A stretch of DNA of 64,000 bases from Legionella bononiensis (GCF_016786215.1 NZ_JADOBG010000012.1:62001-126000), one strand, 5' to 3'; numbered from the stretch's first letter, positions 28,444 to 38,198 are shown. Notes: generated by a model from the sequence alone, not told the origin. Numbers and translations: made by a program.

Positions 28444-29319
28444 TTAATAATAATTTTGATTTAATAGTCCTGAAAGATATTGTCCATAACTACTTTTATC
28501 CAATTCATTCGCTCTTTCTAATAACTCAGCATCACTAATGAATTTCATTCTCCATGCTATTTCTTCAGGGCATCCAACTTTAAGGCCTTGTCGTTGTTCT
28601 ATCATATGCACGTAGTTACTTGCTGATAAAAGGGTTTCAGGCGTTCCCATATCCAGCCATACAAATCCACGGCCAAGAACTTCAACATCCAACTTATTTT
28701 CATACAAATAAAATTGATTTACATCAGTTATTTCTAGCTCGCCTCTATCAGAAGGTTTTAAACTCTTTGCTACTTCTATAACTTGATTATCATAAAAATA
28801 CAGACCAGTTACAGCATAATTCGATTTAGGTTGAGTTGGTTTTTCAATAATCGAAACTACTTGCAAGTCTTTATTAAATTCTACAACTCCATAAGCCTGA
28901 GGTTTATCTACATAATAAGCAAAAATTGTAGCACCATTTAATTTGGATTTGGCATTTTGCAATAATTCAGATAATCCCCTTCCCTGATGAATATTATCTC
29001 CCAAAACCAAACACACAGAGTCTGTTCCAATAAATTCATCGCCTAGTATAAATGCTTCAGCAATTCCTTTAGGTTTATTTTGGATCACATAACTAAAACT
29101 AACGCCCCATTGTGAACCATCAGATAATAAAGATTTATAAAGAGGTAAATGCTCTTCAGTTGAAATAATTAATATATCCCGAATATTAGCCAGCATTAAT
29201 GTAGAAATAGAGTAATAAATCATTGGCTTATCATAAACTGGAACAATTTGCTTACTGATAGATTTAGTCAGGGGATACAGTCTGGTACCTGTTCCGCCTG
29301 CCAAGATAATACCTTTCAT
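28444..29319 (-). CDS. rmlA: Glucose-1-phosphate thymidylyltransferase
   Basis: This 291-residue enzyme makes dTDP-glucose from glucose-1-phosphate and dTTP, the first step to dTDP-L-rhamnose. The N-terminal nucleotide-binding sequence GGTGTRLYPLT at residues 8-18 is diagnostic, followed by KQIVPVYDKPMIYY near 23-36 and LVLGDN near 107. The length matches the family. The other three pathway genes (rmlB, rmlD, rmlC) lie upstream on the same strand, separated from this one by pgi. Rhamnose is a known component of the Legionella LPS core. Confidence 0.96.
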   Translation of the reverse strand: MKGIILAGGTGTRLYPLTKSISKQIVPVYDKPMIYYSISTLMLANIRDILIISTEEHLPLYKSLLSDGSQWGVSFSYVIQNKPKGIAEAFILGDEFIGTDSVCLVLGDNIHQGRGLSELLQNAKSKLNGATIFAYYVDKPQAYGVVEFNKDLQVVSIIEKPTQPKSNYAVTGLYFYDNQVIEVAKSLKPSDRGELEITDVNQFYLYENKLDVEVLGRGFVWLDMGTPETLLSASNYVHMIEQRQGLKVGCPEEIAWRMKFISDAELLERANELDKSSYGQYLSGLLNQNYY

Positions 29320-29445
29320 TTATTTCTCACATTCTAATTTGTAACAAATTTATAATCTTTTTGATTTTATCAAGAATAATAAGCCATTACATTAAATTCT
29401 GATATTATCTTTTAAAAACACCATTTCACTTTAATACTCTTTAAG

Positions 29446-30924
29446 TCAACTCAATGCAGTCGAAAAATTTCCAAGCAATTTAGCACTTTCAACACCAGGT
29501 TGATCAAAGGGATTAATATTCCAAATGACGCTTTGTATGAATATCTTATGTTCATACAGGGATACCAATGCGCCAAGAGAAAATGGCGAACAATCAGACA
29601 ATTTAATATGATTCAAAGGAACATTGCCCGATATAAAGCCATTGGGATTGTTAACAGACTCTATGCCTTCACTTAGAACTTTCATTTTGTAGTCACACAT
29701 CTCATTAATTATGGATTTGTCATTTGTCTGTAAAGTAATAAAATCAACGGCAGATTTGTGTGTACCTTGGCATAATAACTGAAAATAACTGTGTTGAGCT
29801 TGATTTCCCAAGCCACCCCAGACTATAGGGCCTGTAGCATAAGCAACCCGCTTCCCGTTTATATCGATAGATTTTCCATTACTTTCCATATCAAGTTGCT
29901 GCAAATAAGGGATAAAATATTCCAGCCGTTTTGAATAGGCTAGAATAAGCAAATTATGAATATTTAAAAAATTAATATTCCAAATACCCAATAAAGCCAT
30001 TAATACAGGAATATTATTTTTAAAATCTGTTTGGTGGACATGTTGATCAACTTGATGGGCGCCAATTAACAGTTGAGTAAATTGTTCATAGCCAATTGCA
30101 ATTGCAGTAATTAAATTAACAGCAGAACAAAATGAATACCTCCCCCCTACCCAATCCCATATAGGTAAAATAGTTTTGATACCCAATTGTTGTGCTCTCT
30201 TTGGATGTGCGGTAATAGCAATAAAATGTTGTTGAATGCTATTTTGTGATGGATATAATTCAATAACTTTATGAGCATTTATCAAGGTTTCTTTTGTAGT
30301 AAATGATTTCGAGGAGATAATAAATAATGTGGTTTGAGGGTCTATTAATTTGATTATTGCATCAAACCCATCTGGATCAGCATCAGATATAAAATAATAA
30401 TTAAGATCTTTTGAGCAATAAGAATCGAGAGCATTGATACAGAAACGAGGCCCTAAATCCGAACCTCCAATTCCAATATTGACAACATCGGTAATATGGG
30501 TCCCTGAATAACCAAGCCATTTTTTAGTTCTGATAAGATTGGATATTCGTTTAATTTGCTCTCGGGTATTATCTACTTCTGACATAATATTTAAACCATC
30601 AACTAGTAGCGATGATGTTTCAAAATCACGCAAAGCAGTATGAAGGGCGGCTTTGTGTTCACTGACATTGACTTTCTTACCACTCATTAAATTCTCTATT
30701 CTTTCTCCTAGTTCAACGTCATTAGCCAATCGAACCAGTAAATCCATAATAGTGGAATTTATCATTTGTTTTGAAAAATCAAACGTCAAAAAACCCATAC
30801 TTTTTATGTATAGGCTTTTAGCATTTTCATTTAGATAAAGAGCCTCAGCTCTTCCTTTTTCTCGAAGATTCTTCGCTTCTTTTTGGAGTTCATTCCAAGA
30901 AGCTAGTTCAGTAAGCTTTTTCAT
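29446..30924 (-). CDS. pgi: Glucose-6-phosphate isomerase
   Basis: This 492-residue cytosolic enzyme interconverts glucose-6-phosphate and fructose-6-phosphate. The family signature DWVGGRYSFCSAVN lies near residues 258-271, with a GIGGSDLGPR phosphate-binding stretch near 151, SKSFTT near 205, the catalytic-type segment GTHKSAVDF near 389, and QPGVESAK near the end. It is shorter than the enterobacterial enzyme but complete. Its place between rmlA and rmlB suggests it channels hexose phosphate towards nucleotide-sugar synthesis. I see no frameshift. Confidence 0.94.
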   Translation of the reverse strand: MKKLTELASWNELQKEAKNLREKGRAEALYLNENAKSLYIKSMGFLTFDFSKQMINSTIMDLLVRLANDVELGERIENLMSGKKVNVSEHKAALHTALRDFETSSLLVDGLNIMSEVDNTREQIKRISNLIRTKKWLGYSGTHITDVVNIGIGGSDLGPRFCINALDSYCSKDLNYYFISDADPDGFDAIIKLIDPQTTLFIISSKSFTTKETLINAHKVIELYPSQNSIQQHFIAITAHPKRAQQLGIKTILPIWDWVGGRYSFCSAVNLITAIAIGYEQFTQLLIGAHQVDQHVHQTDFKNNIPVLMALLGIWNINFLNIHNLLILAYSKRLEYFIPYLQQLDMESNGKSIDINGKRVAYATGPIVWGGLGNQAQHSYFQLLCQGTHKSAVDFITLQTNDKSIINEMCDYKMKVLSEGIESVNNPNGFISGNVPLNHIKLSDCSPFSLGALVSLYEHKIFIQSVIWNINPFDQPGVESAKLLGNFSTALS

Positions 30925-31039
30925 AAACTGTCAATTATAGGGATAGTTAAATTAATTTTAAAATATATGTTATTAAACATAAGTTATACTAATTTAATAC
31001 AATCCTTAAATCAGCTCTCCATCAAAATTATAATTAAAT

Positions 31040-32044
31040 TCAGCTCAGATAATGCTGAATGGTCGTCATCAATTTACAATGAAAATCACCTTCAGGCTTC
31101 CAGCCAAGTTCCCTGTAAATTTTAGAGTTATCTATTGCATATCGTTTATCATGTCCCTTCCTATCCTCTACAAATCTGATCAATGATTCATAGGGTTTAC
31201 TCATTGGCATAAGGTCATCCATAACATGACAAATAGTTTTAATTAAACTCAGATTATCCATCTCATTATTTCCACCAATGTTATAAACATCTCCAACAGA
31301 TCCCTTCCTGATAATCAAATCAATCGCCTCACAATGATCCATTACAAAAAGCCAATCACGTATATTTTTACCACTCCCGTATACTGGAATTGGTGTTCTA
31401 TGAATGCATGCATCAATTACTTTGGGAATTAATTTTTCCTTATGTTGATTTGGTCCATAATTGTTTGAACAATTTGTTGTAATTACAGGCAATCCATAAG
31501 TATGAAAAAATGCCCTTACTATATGATCAGAACCAGCCTTTGAAGCAGAGTAAGGGGAATTAGGTTGGTAGGTATTTAACTCAGTAAAAGGAGGATCACT
31601 GTCTTCCAAAGAGCCATAAACTTCATCAGTAGATACGTGATGAAACCTACAGTTTTCTTTATCCCAGTTCTTCTCATTAATCCAATAAGATCGGGCAGAT
31701 TCTAATAAAGTAAAAGTACCAATGATATTGGTTTCAAGAAAAATCCGTGGATTATTAATTGAGTTATCTACATGTGATTCAGCTGCAAAATGAGCGATAG
31801 TGTCTATCTCATAGTGTCGTAACAAAGATAAAACCAAGTCTTTATCTAAAATATCACCTTGTACAAAAATATGATTTTTATAGTGTTCGACAGAATTCAG
31901 ATTAGTTTTACTTCCTGCATAGGTTAATTTATCAAGACTAATCACTCTAATGTCTGAATATTGCTCTAGAAAATATCGAACAAAGTTAGAACCGATGAAG
32001 CCGGCAGCTCCGGTGACTAAAAGATTTTTAATTTTATAGCTCAT
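31040..32044 (-). CDS. rmlB: dTDP-glucose 4,6-dehydratase
   Basis: This 334-residue extended SDR converts dTDP-glucose to dTDP-4-keto-6-deoxyglucose. Visible features are the TGAAGFIGSN cofactor motif at residues 11-20, HFAAESHVDNS near 84-94, the dehydratase STDEVYG motif near 138, the catalytic YSASK pair near 167, and NNYGPNQ near 198. It lies 10 nt downstream of rmlD and follows rmlC and rmlD in one operon. Complete length and all active residues are present. Confidence 0.96.
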   Translation of the reverse strand: MSYKIKNLLVTGAAGFIGSNFVRYFLEQYSDIRVISLDKLTYAGSKTNLNSVEHYKNHIFVQGDILDKDLVLSLLRHYEIDTIAHFAAESHVDNSINNPRIFLETNIIGTFTLLESARSYWINEKNWDKENCRFHHVSTDEVYGSLEDSDPPFTELNTYQPNSPYSASKAGSDHIVRAFFHTYGLPVITTNCSNNYGPNQHKEKLIPKVIDACIHRTPIPVYGSGKNIRDWLFVMDHCEAIDLIIRKGSVGDVYNIGGNNEMDNLSLIKTICHVMDDLMPMSKPYESLIRFVEDRKGHDKRYAIDNSKIYRELGWKPEGDFHCKLMTTIQHYLS

Positions 32045-32054
32045 ATAATTCTGC

Positions 32055-32936
32055 TCATTTGATGCAACACTCTACAACCTCTGGTAAATAACTGTACCAA
32101 TGGTGACAATCGATACCTAATTTCTGCTGAATCTTGCTCGTATCCAAAACCGAATACTTAGGTCTTTTAACTTTTGTAACATACTCTTCAGATTTGATTG
32201 GATGTATATGTGCTAAATTTAAAGCGCTATTTTTTTCCTTAGCCATATTTATAAATTCATGAGCAAACTCAAACCAATTAGTAACCCCATGACTTGCATA
32301 GTGATATATCCCCCAATCGTCAAAAGAATTTGTGGCGATATTTTGAACAATACCTAGTAATACTCTGGCTATATCACGGGCAGCAGTTGGTCTCCCCCAT
32401 TGATCACTAACTATATTTAATTCGTCACGGGAAGAAGCCAAATTTAAAATGGTTTTTACAAAATTGCTACCAGATGTACCAAATACCCAACTTACTCGCA
32501 AAATAATATAATGATTTAACTTAGAGAATATCGCTTGCTCACCTGCTAATTTTGATCGCCCATAAACATTTTGGGGATTAGGAATATCTGATTCCTTATA
32601 AGGTTCGAACTTTGTTCCATCAAATACATAATCAGTAGATAAATGGATTATTGGTATATTCCATTGTCTGCAATAAACTGCCAACTCTGCAACAAAAGTA
32701 GAATTCACAGTCATAACTCGATTTGGTTCATTCTCGGCCTGATCAACTGAAGTATATGCAGCCGTGTTAATTATAAGATCTGGGCGAATCGCTAATAAGG
32801 CAGCATTTACTCCCATTATATTTTCACAATTAAGCTCTCGTCTTGTAAAGCTTACAATTTCATGTGTTGTAGAAGTAAATAATGTCACAATTTCAGTGCC
32901 AACTTGACCTTTTGCACCGGTTACCAATATTTTCAT
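32055..32936 (-). CDS. rmlD: dTDP-4-dehydrorhamnose reductase
   Basis: This 293-residue SDR reduces dTDP-4-keto-L-rhamnose to dTDP-L-rhamnose with NAD(P)H. The cofactor motif TGAKGQVG lies at residues 6-13. HLSTDYVFDG near 98-107 and the catalytic Y-x3-K in YGRSK near 129 are typical. RVSWVFG near 148 and the DQWGRPTAA segment near 180 match family positions. The gene starts 5 nt after rmlC and ends 10 nt before rmlB. Confidence 0.95.
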   Translation of the reverse strand: MKILVTGAKGQVGTEIVTLFTSTTHEIVSFTRRELNCENIMGVNAALLAIRPDLIINTAAYTSVDQAENEPNRVMTVNSTFVAELAVYCRQWNIPIIHLSTDYVFDGTKFEPYKESDIPNPQNVYGRSKLAGEQAIFSKLNHYIILRVSWVFGTSGSNFVKTILNLASSRDELNIVSDQWGRPTAARDIARVLLGIVQNIATNSFDDWGIYHYASHGVTNWFEFAHEFINMAKEKNSALNLAHIHPIKSEEYVTKVKRPKYSVLDTSKIQQKLGIDCHHWYSYLPEVVECCIK

Positions 32937-32941
32937 TTGCT

Positions 32942-33499
32942 TTAATACCTTGGTAAATAATTGGTATCAATTAAGCTCAAAGGCTCGGCAGCAGCATCTT
33001 TTGTAGAAAGTTGGACTTCACTCTCGATAGGCCAATCTATTGCTAATTGAGGGTCTAGATAATTAATTGAAATTTCACTTTGAGGATGATAATAATCAGT
33101 ACATTTATAAAAAAAATCAGCCGTAGCGCTTAAAACGTAAAATCCATGAGCCAGCCCCTTAGGTATCCATAATTGTCGTCTATTTTGAGAAGATAATATC
33201 ACTCCAACCCATTCTCCAAATGTAGGGGAACCAATTCGGATATCTACCGCAACATCAAATACTTCTCCCGCCAAAACAGACACTAATTTTCCTTGAGCAA
33301 ACTGACTTTGAAAGTGAAGTCCTCTTAACACGCCCTTTTGTGAGCGAGAAAAATTATCCTGCACAAAGACTTCTTTAATACCAAGAGTTTCCTGATATCG
33401 GCGAAGATGAAACGATTCATAAAAAAAACCCCTATCATCGCCATAAACAGTTGGTTCAATAATTTTGACATCTGCTATTTTAGTATCGATTATCTTCAT
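32942..33499 (-). CDS. rmlC: dTDP-4-dehydrorhamnose 3,5-epimerase
   Basis: This 185-residue cupin epimerises C3 and C5 of dTDP-4-keto-6-deoxyglucose. The GVLRGLHFQ motif near residues 56-64 carries the active-site His, IPKGLAHGF lies near 112-120, and the Tyr-containing YKCTDYYHP near 131-139 is typical. Length is normal for the family. It precedes rmlD and rmlB, and lies 70 nt downstream of the CBS-aminotransferase gene. Confidence 0.95.
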   Translation of the reverse strand: MKIIDTKIADVKIIEPTVYGDDRGFFYESFHLRRYQETLGIKEVFVQDNFSRSQKGVLRGLHFQSQFAQGKLVSVLAGEVFDVAVDIRIGSPTFGEWVGVILSSQNRRQLWIPKGLAHGFYVLSATADFFYKCTDYYHPQSEISINYLDPQLAIDWPIESEVQLSTKDAAAEPLSLIDTNYLPRY

Positions 33500-33569
33500 G
33501 CAAAAAAACTCTAAAATTTAACTCTCTAATTAAATAGAAAATAATCACCAATCTATATTATCTTCAACT

Positions 33570-35075
33570 TCAAGCACTAACACACAGTGATCTGTCATCA
33601 TTTTTTTCAAAAATATCGATCAAGCAATGAATAACTCTATCTATATCCTTGGAGCTTAGATTGGATCCTGATGGTAAACATATTCCCTGATCAAATAAAT
33701 AATCTGAAACACTAAATTCTTCATCATGTGGATAATAAGTAGTTCCTGAAAATAGAGGCTGCTTGTGCATAGGCTTCCAGGTTCTTCTTGCCTCGATATT
33801 GTATTTTTTTAGTTGTTCTATAATTATTTCAGGTCTTAGCGCAGAAGATATTGGATTAATTAGCATTGTAGATAACCAATTTGTGCTAAATCCATTTTCT
33901 ATTTCGGGCATCATTTCAATAAAGTTAAATGATTTAAATGCGTGCTTATATTGGTCAAAAATTCTTTTTCTTGAAGCAACTCGTTCATCCAGTACTTTTA
34001 ATTGCCCTCTGCCTATACCTGCAAGAACATTACTTAATCTATAATTATAACCAACTACACTATGTTCATAATGAGGTGCGGGATCACGAGCCTGAGTTGC
34101 TAAAAATCTGGCTCTTTCAATTAGTGCTTCATCTTCAGAGACTAACATCCCGCCTCCAGAAGTAGTAATAATTTTATTACCATTAAAGGAAAAAACACCT
34201 AGTTTTCCAAAAGTTCCAGTATGCTTTTTCTTATATGTAGCTCCTAAAGACTCAGCAGCATCTTCAATAATAGGTACATTGTACTCATTACATAACTCAC
34301 ACAAGGCATCGTAATTTGCACTTTGACCATATAAATTGACTATAATCACTGCCTTTGGTAATTGATTTTTTGCTTTTGCATCTTTGAGAGCACGTTCCAA
34401 AGCTTTAGGAGACATATTCCAAGTATCCAAATCTGAATCGATAAATACTGGCGTGGCTCCCTGATATATGATTGGATTAACTGTAGCTACAAAAGTAAAG
34501 CTCGATGCAAAAACAAGATCTCCGGCTTTTACACCTAACAAGATCAACGCCAAGTGTAAGGCCGCAGTCCCCGAGCTCAATGCAACTGCACTTTTAATAT
34601 TTATATATTCTGCGACTTCTTTTTCAAATGCATCAACATTCGGCCCTAATGGGGCAACCCAATTAGTAGTAAATGCTTCTTGTACATATTGTTGTTCGTG
34701 ATCGCCAATATGAGGAGAAGAAAGAAGAATATTCTGGGATAATTCGCGTCTATGAATTAAACGGACAGGTCTCCCATGTTCATCAATTAGGGGTATATGA
34801 TCCAGTTCATACTCGCTCATTAATTGGTAAGCATCTTGTATAGAGGAAGTATCTCGAAGAAATTTTGAACTTTGTTCAGGTAATTCGCTGAGTAAAGTCT
34901 CTAAAGTACAACCCTTCAAAAAAAGACGTCTAATATCTCCATCTGTTATAGTCCTTATTAAACGTTCTTCAGAATCTACCAAAAACAAAACACCCTGTCC
35001 TGTCTCTTCTAATTGATTCAACGCTTCTTTTAAATTAAAACTTTTATTAACAAATAATTTTTTAATATGAATCAT
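33570..35075 (-). CDS. CBS-pair fused to DegT/DnrJ/EryC1 aminotransferase (legionaminate pathway)
   Basis: This protein of about 501 residues has two parts. Residues about 1-120 form a tandem CBS domain (TDGDIRRLFLKG near 48, then DHIPLIDEHGRP near 90). Residues about 130-495 form a DegT-type PLP aminotransferase, with SSGTAALHLAL near 170, EDAAESLGA near 275 and the Schiff-base Lys in NGNKIITTSGGG near 300. The aminotransferase should add the C4 amino group of the legionaminic acid precursor, the role of LegC/PglE in Campylobacter. I start at the ATG preceded by an AAGGGA ribosome site. An ATG at 35102 would overlap the acetyltransferase gene. CBS pairs usually bind adenosine nucleotides, so regulation by nucleotide is possible. 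Confidence 0.85.
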   Translation of the reverse strand: MIHIKKLFVNKSFNLKEALNQLEETGQGVLFLVDSEERLIRTITDGDIRRLFLKGCTLETLLSELPEQSSKFLRDTSSIQDAYQLMSEYELDHIPLIDEHGRPVRLIHRRELSQNILLSSPHIGDHEQQYVQEAFTTNWVAPLGPNVDAFEKEVAEYINIKSAVALSSGTAALHLALILLGVKAGDLVFASSFTFVATVNPIIYQGATPVFIDSDLDTWNMSPKALERALKDAKAKNQLPKAVIIVNLYGQSANYDALCELCNEYNVPIIEDAAESLGATYKKKHTGTFGKLGVFSFNGNKIITTSGGGMLVSEDEALIERARFLATQARDPAPHYEHSVVGYNYRLSNVLAGIGRGQLKVLDERVASRKRIFDQYKHAFKSFNFIEMMPEIENGFSTNWLSTMLINPISSALRPEIIIEQLKKYNIEARRTWKPMHKQPLFSGTTYYPHDEEFSVSDYLFDQGICLPSGSNLSSKDIDRVIHCLIDIFEKNDDRSLCVSA

Positions 35076-35085
35076 TTCATTCCCT

Positions 35086-35694
35086 TCATGCTGCAGGTAC
35101 ACCTTTAACTATAGAGCCAGATGGTACATCTTTAACAACCACTGCTCCAGCACCAATTACCGATCCATCACCCAAGCTTATACCAGGCAAAATCACTGCT
35201 CCGGCTCCGATCAAAACCCCATTACCAACACGTACTCGTCCACCTAAAGTACTATTGGGAGCAATATGTGTATAAGCACCGATTTTAACTTCATGATCAA
35301 CAATTGCCCCATGATTTACAATACATCCTTTACCAATGGAACTCTCAGGCCCAAGTATTGCGTTTGCAGCAACAAATGAACCTGAACCTATAACAGCAAA
35401 TTTGGATATTACAGCTGTAGGATGCATAATTGATAATGGTAATGATTCAGAATTTAAAGAATTATAAATCCGCTCCCGAACCTGGTTATTACCAATAGCA
35501 ACATGTACAAATCCAATATGATCCAATAAAGTATCCATTGTTGAGTCGACTATAATACCGTAAATCTCTGTGCCAACTAGTTCTTTATTACTATCACAAA
35601 GTGATACAATGTAGGAATGGCAGGTATTAGATAAAGTATCAATAACTACCTTTGAATGCCCACCACAGCCAATGATTTTCAATTTAGTATGCAT
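35086..35694 (-). CDS. PglD/NeuD-like sugar O/N-acetyltransferase
   Basis: This 202-residue protein has an N-terminal nucleotide-sugar binding Rossmann-like segment (LKIIGCGGHSKVVID at residues 5-19) and a C-terminal left-handed beta-helix of hexapeptide repeats (GCIVNHGAIVDHEV and the following turns), ending in SIVKGVPA. This matches PglD-family acetyl-CoA-dependent transferases, which acetylate the C4 amine made by the neighbouring aminotransferase. The catalytic-type His lies in NHGAIVDHE. It overlaps neuC by 11 nt. The order neuB-neuC-acetyltransferase-aminotransferase is that of a legionaminic acid pathway. Confidence 0.88.
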   Translation of the reverse strand: MHTKLKIIGCGGHSKVVIDTLSNTCHSYIVSLCDSNKELVGTEIYGIIVDSTMDTLLDHIGFVHVAIGNNQVRERIYNSLNSESLPLSIMHPTAVISKFAVIGSGSFVAANAILGPESSIGKGCIVNHGAIVDHEVKIGAYTHIAPNSTLGGRVRVGNGVLIGAGAVILPGISLGDGSVIGAGAVVVKDVPSGSIVKGVPAA

Positions 35695-36820
35695 TACACT
35701 TATTCAATATATGGTTATTTAAAGGTAAAGTTGTTAACAATTTATAACATTTTTCACTTGTCATTCCATCTCCATAGCAATTTGTATAAACCTCATTACT
35801 TCTTTGCAATGCTTCTTGTAATCCAGCCCTAATAGAATCATAAGAGGTGGAAACATCTATAACATTATCACTACGGTCGCGAAGATTTTGTCTACTGCCA
35901 ACATTGACTACAGGCAAATTAAAGGAAGCAGCCTCTATTATTCCACTACTTGAATTACCTAACATGACATCAACATGAGCCAGACAATCAATAAATTCTG
36001 CTCTTGGTAAATGTTTTAAAATCTTCACATCAGGATATTCACTGTATTCTTTAATTACTTCTCGAATTAGGTGTCCACCTGCATCAGAGTTTGGTTCCAA
36101 ACAGATAACCTGGAGATCAACAGCTAAAGCGGCATCAATAACATGTCTGAACTGATTTTTCAATTCATTATATTCTTGTACGACAGGATGATAGATACAT
36201 AAACACATTTTTTTATTTGAAGAAAATCCAAAACGTTGATAAATTGATTCCTTATTGGTGATTTTATAGTTTTTAATTGCTTCTAACCCTGGAGCACCAA
36301 CAACAAATACAGACTCTTCCTGTTCCCCCATCTTGATTAATCTTTGCTTAGAATTCTCTGTCGCAACAAAATGATAATGCGATAATTTGGAGATAGCGTG
36401 TCTGATCATTTCATCTACTGTGCCTGAACGCTCTCCACCATGTAAATGAACTAAAGGTATGTTTAAATGGACTGCTGAAATCGCCGCGGCCAACATTTCT
36501 CCTCTATCACCAAGCAATAATATCAAATCAGGTTTTTCTTGAGCAAAAACATCGGTCATACCTAATATTTCATAACCAATACTTTTTGACATCATTATAT
36601 GAGTTGTATTTTCAACGTCTACTGCTATACGACCACAAATTGTCAAACCATCTGATTCAATTTCTTCAACCGTATTCCCATAAACCGTAGAGAGGTGCAT
36701 GCCTGTAACACAAATCAAAAGCTCAATGTGTTCAGAGGCATCAAGCCTCTTAAGTACTTCTCGCATAAGTCCATAATCTGCTCGCGTACCGGTAACATAG
36801 ATTATTTTTCTTCGCATCAT
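35684..36820 (-). CDS. neuC: Hydrolysing UDP-sugar 2-epimerase (legionaminate pathway)
   Basis: This protein of about 378 residues is a GT-B-fold hydrolysing 2-epimerase. It releases UDP while inverting C2 to give the free 2,4-diacetamido-2,4,6-trideoxymannose used by NeuB. Family landmarks are VTGTRADYGLM near residues 7-17, the GDRGEM motif near 97, PLVHLHGGERSG near 114-125, and GNSSSGIIEA near 292-301. The chosen ATG overlaps the neuB stop as ATGA. An upstream ATG at 36838 would extend further into neuB. It is the LegG equivalent. Confidence 0.93.
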   Translation of the reverse strand: MMRRKIIYVTGTRADYGLMREVLKRLDASEHIELLICVTGMHLSTVYGNTVEEIESDGLTICGRIAVDVENTTHIMMSKSIGYEILGMTDVFAQEKPDLILLLGDRGEMLAAAISAVHLNIPLVHLHGGERSGTVDEMIRHAISKLSHYHFVATENSKQRLIKMGEQEESVFVVGAPGLEAIKNYKITNKESIYQRFGFSSNKKMCLCIYHPVVQEYNELKNQFRHVIDAALAVDLQVICLEPNSDAGGHLIREVIKEYSEYPDVKILKHLPRAEFIDCLAHVDVMLGNSSSGIIEAASFNLPVVNVGSRQNLRDRSDNVIDVSTSYDSIRAGLQEALQRSNEVYTNCYGDGMTSEKCYKLLTTLPLNNHILNKCNAY

Positions 36821-37839
36821 ACTTCTATATGTTCCCATAACAACGTACTTCCTTCTGGAAGATCTATCTTGAGTTTAGCCCCGACTACTTTGGGCAAGGC
36901 TGCAGGAGTAATTCCGGTGCCAGGTCTAAGTAAGATTAAATCATCCTTTGAAATATATGTTCCTTTTGATAAACCATGCTTTAAGGTTACACTTCTACGT
37001 ACTAAGGCTCTGATTGGTATTTCATTATCTGCTGGTTTTTTTTCATCAGAACCCAATGCAGATTCTGTATCTCTTATTGCCTGCACCATTTGCTTTAATT
37101 CTTCTGGCATCATAGAAGCGGCATGATCTGGACCAGAAAGTGTTTTATCCATAGTAAAATGTTTTTCTATAACACAAGCACCTAATCCTACTGCCAAAGT
37201 GGGAACTAAAATACCTAAAGTATGATCAGAATATCCGACAGGTAAATTAAATTCTTTTGCAAGAGTTTGCATAGCTCTTAAATTAACATCTTTATATGCT
37301 GCTGGATAATTTGATGTGCAATGCAATAAAACAAGATCATTATTTATTCTATTACCTAACAAAGGACTTACTGTATTAACTGCTTGCCGCACTTCCTCAA
37401 TATCGCACATACCTGTAGACATAATCAACGGAAGCCCTTTTTGAGCGATATGTTCTAAATAAGGGAGATTAGTAATTTCGCCTGATGGAATTTTTAGCCG
37501 CTTTACACCAATCGATACCAAAAAATCAATTGTATCTTCATCAAAACCGGTTGACATGAACTCAATATCAAGGGATGTAGCTAATTCACTCAAAAGGTAA
37601 TGATCATCCTCAGAAAGTTCCAATGCTTTTAACATTTCATGCTGAGTATTTGAATTTGAAGAATTTATTTTTTGATATTGAGCTTTTTCGGCTTTTTTGT
37701 TAACTAAAGTATCTGCTTTAAATGTTTGAAATTTAACTGCATTTGCACCAGAGTCTCTTGCTGCATATATTAATTCTTTAGCTAATTGAATATCACCATT
37801 ATGATTCACTCCAGCTTCTGCAATAACAAAACAACTCAT
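36817..37839 (-). CDS. neuB: N,N'-diacetyllegionaminate synthase
   Basis: This 340-residue enzyme condenses phosphoenolpyruvate with a 2,4-diacetamido-trideoxymannose to make legionaminic acid. The TIM barrel starts FVIAEAGVNHNGD and has KFQTFKADTLV near residue 38. MSTGMC near 138, YSDHTLG near 194 and the metal-binding EKHFTMDK near 220 are diagnostic. A C-terminal SAF domain runs from about 285 to 340 and starts RRSVTLKHG. It is the first gene of the operon reading down to the WecA-like gene. It is clearly more typical than the second NeuB-family gene at 3.4 kb. Confidence 0.95.
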   Translation of the reverse strand: MSCFVIAEAGVNHNGDIQLAKELIYAARDSGANAVKFQTFKADTLVNKKAEKAQYQKINSSNSNTQHEMLKALELSEDDHYLLSELATSLDIEFMSTGFDEDTIDFLVSIGVKRLKIPSGEITNLPYLEHIAQKGLPLIMSTGMCDIEEVRQAVNTVSPLLGNRINNDLVLLHCTSNYPAAYKDVNLRAMQTLAKEFNLPVGYSDHTLGILVPTLAVGLGACVIEKHFTMDKTLSGPDHAASMMPEELKQMVQAIRDTESALGSDEKKPADNEIPIRALVRRSVTLKHGLSKGTYISKDDLILLRPGTGITPAALPKVVGAKLKIDLPEGSTLLWEHIEV

Positions 37840-38198
37840 AAAAGAACCCCATTACTTATAGAAATAATTCCAATGATACTTATTGCACATCAATAACTAA
37901 TCACTACAGGCAATAATAAATACAACTATTTTGAGATAGTAACAAGCTATTTAATCTATTTCACAAAGTAGCATGAATTATAATAAAAATTTGAAGTATA
38001 CATGAAAATGAGTGTTGATTACACAAATCATATACATATATAAACCTCCGAATACGACAGTTTTTTTTGTTATGTTCTGCGAATACAGGTGGTAAGGATT
38101 AAAATTCTTAGTCATCTAAATATTTTCCTCAAACACCTGTCGCCAATTGCCCCATTTTAAGGATATACTTGAAAAATAGTGTTAAACAGGAATTCTGC
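37840..38198. other. Divergent promoter region between neuB and a methyltransferase gene
   Basis: This gap of about 360 bases separates genes read outward on opposite strands, so it should hold promoters for the LPS operon and for the plus-strand methyltransferase gene. It is AT-rich. I see no repeat, RNA gene or clear operator. The AGGA preceding the methyltransferase ATG is at about 38187-38192. Confidence 0.5.

Noticed and set aside
36695..37126. A 143-codon plus-strand frame
   Set aside because: It lies wholly within neuB and neuC in the antisense direction. Those genes have clear families, so this is a shadow frame.
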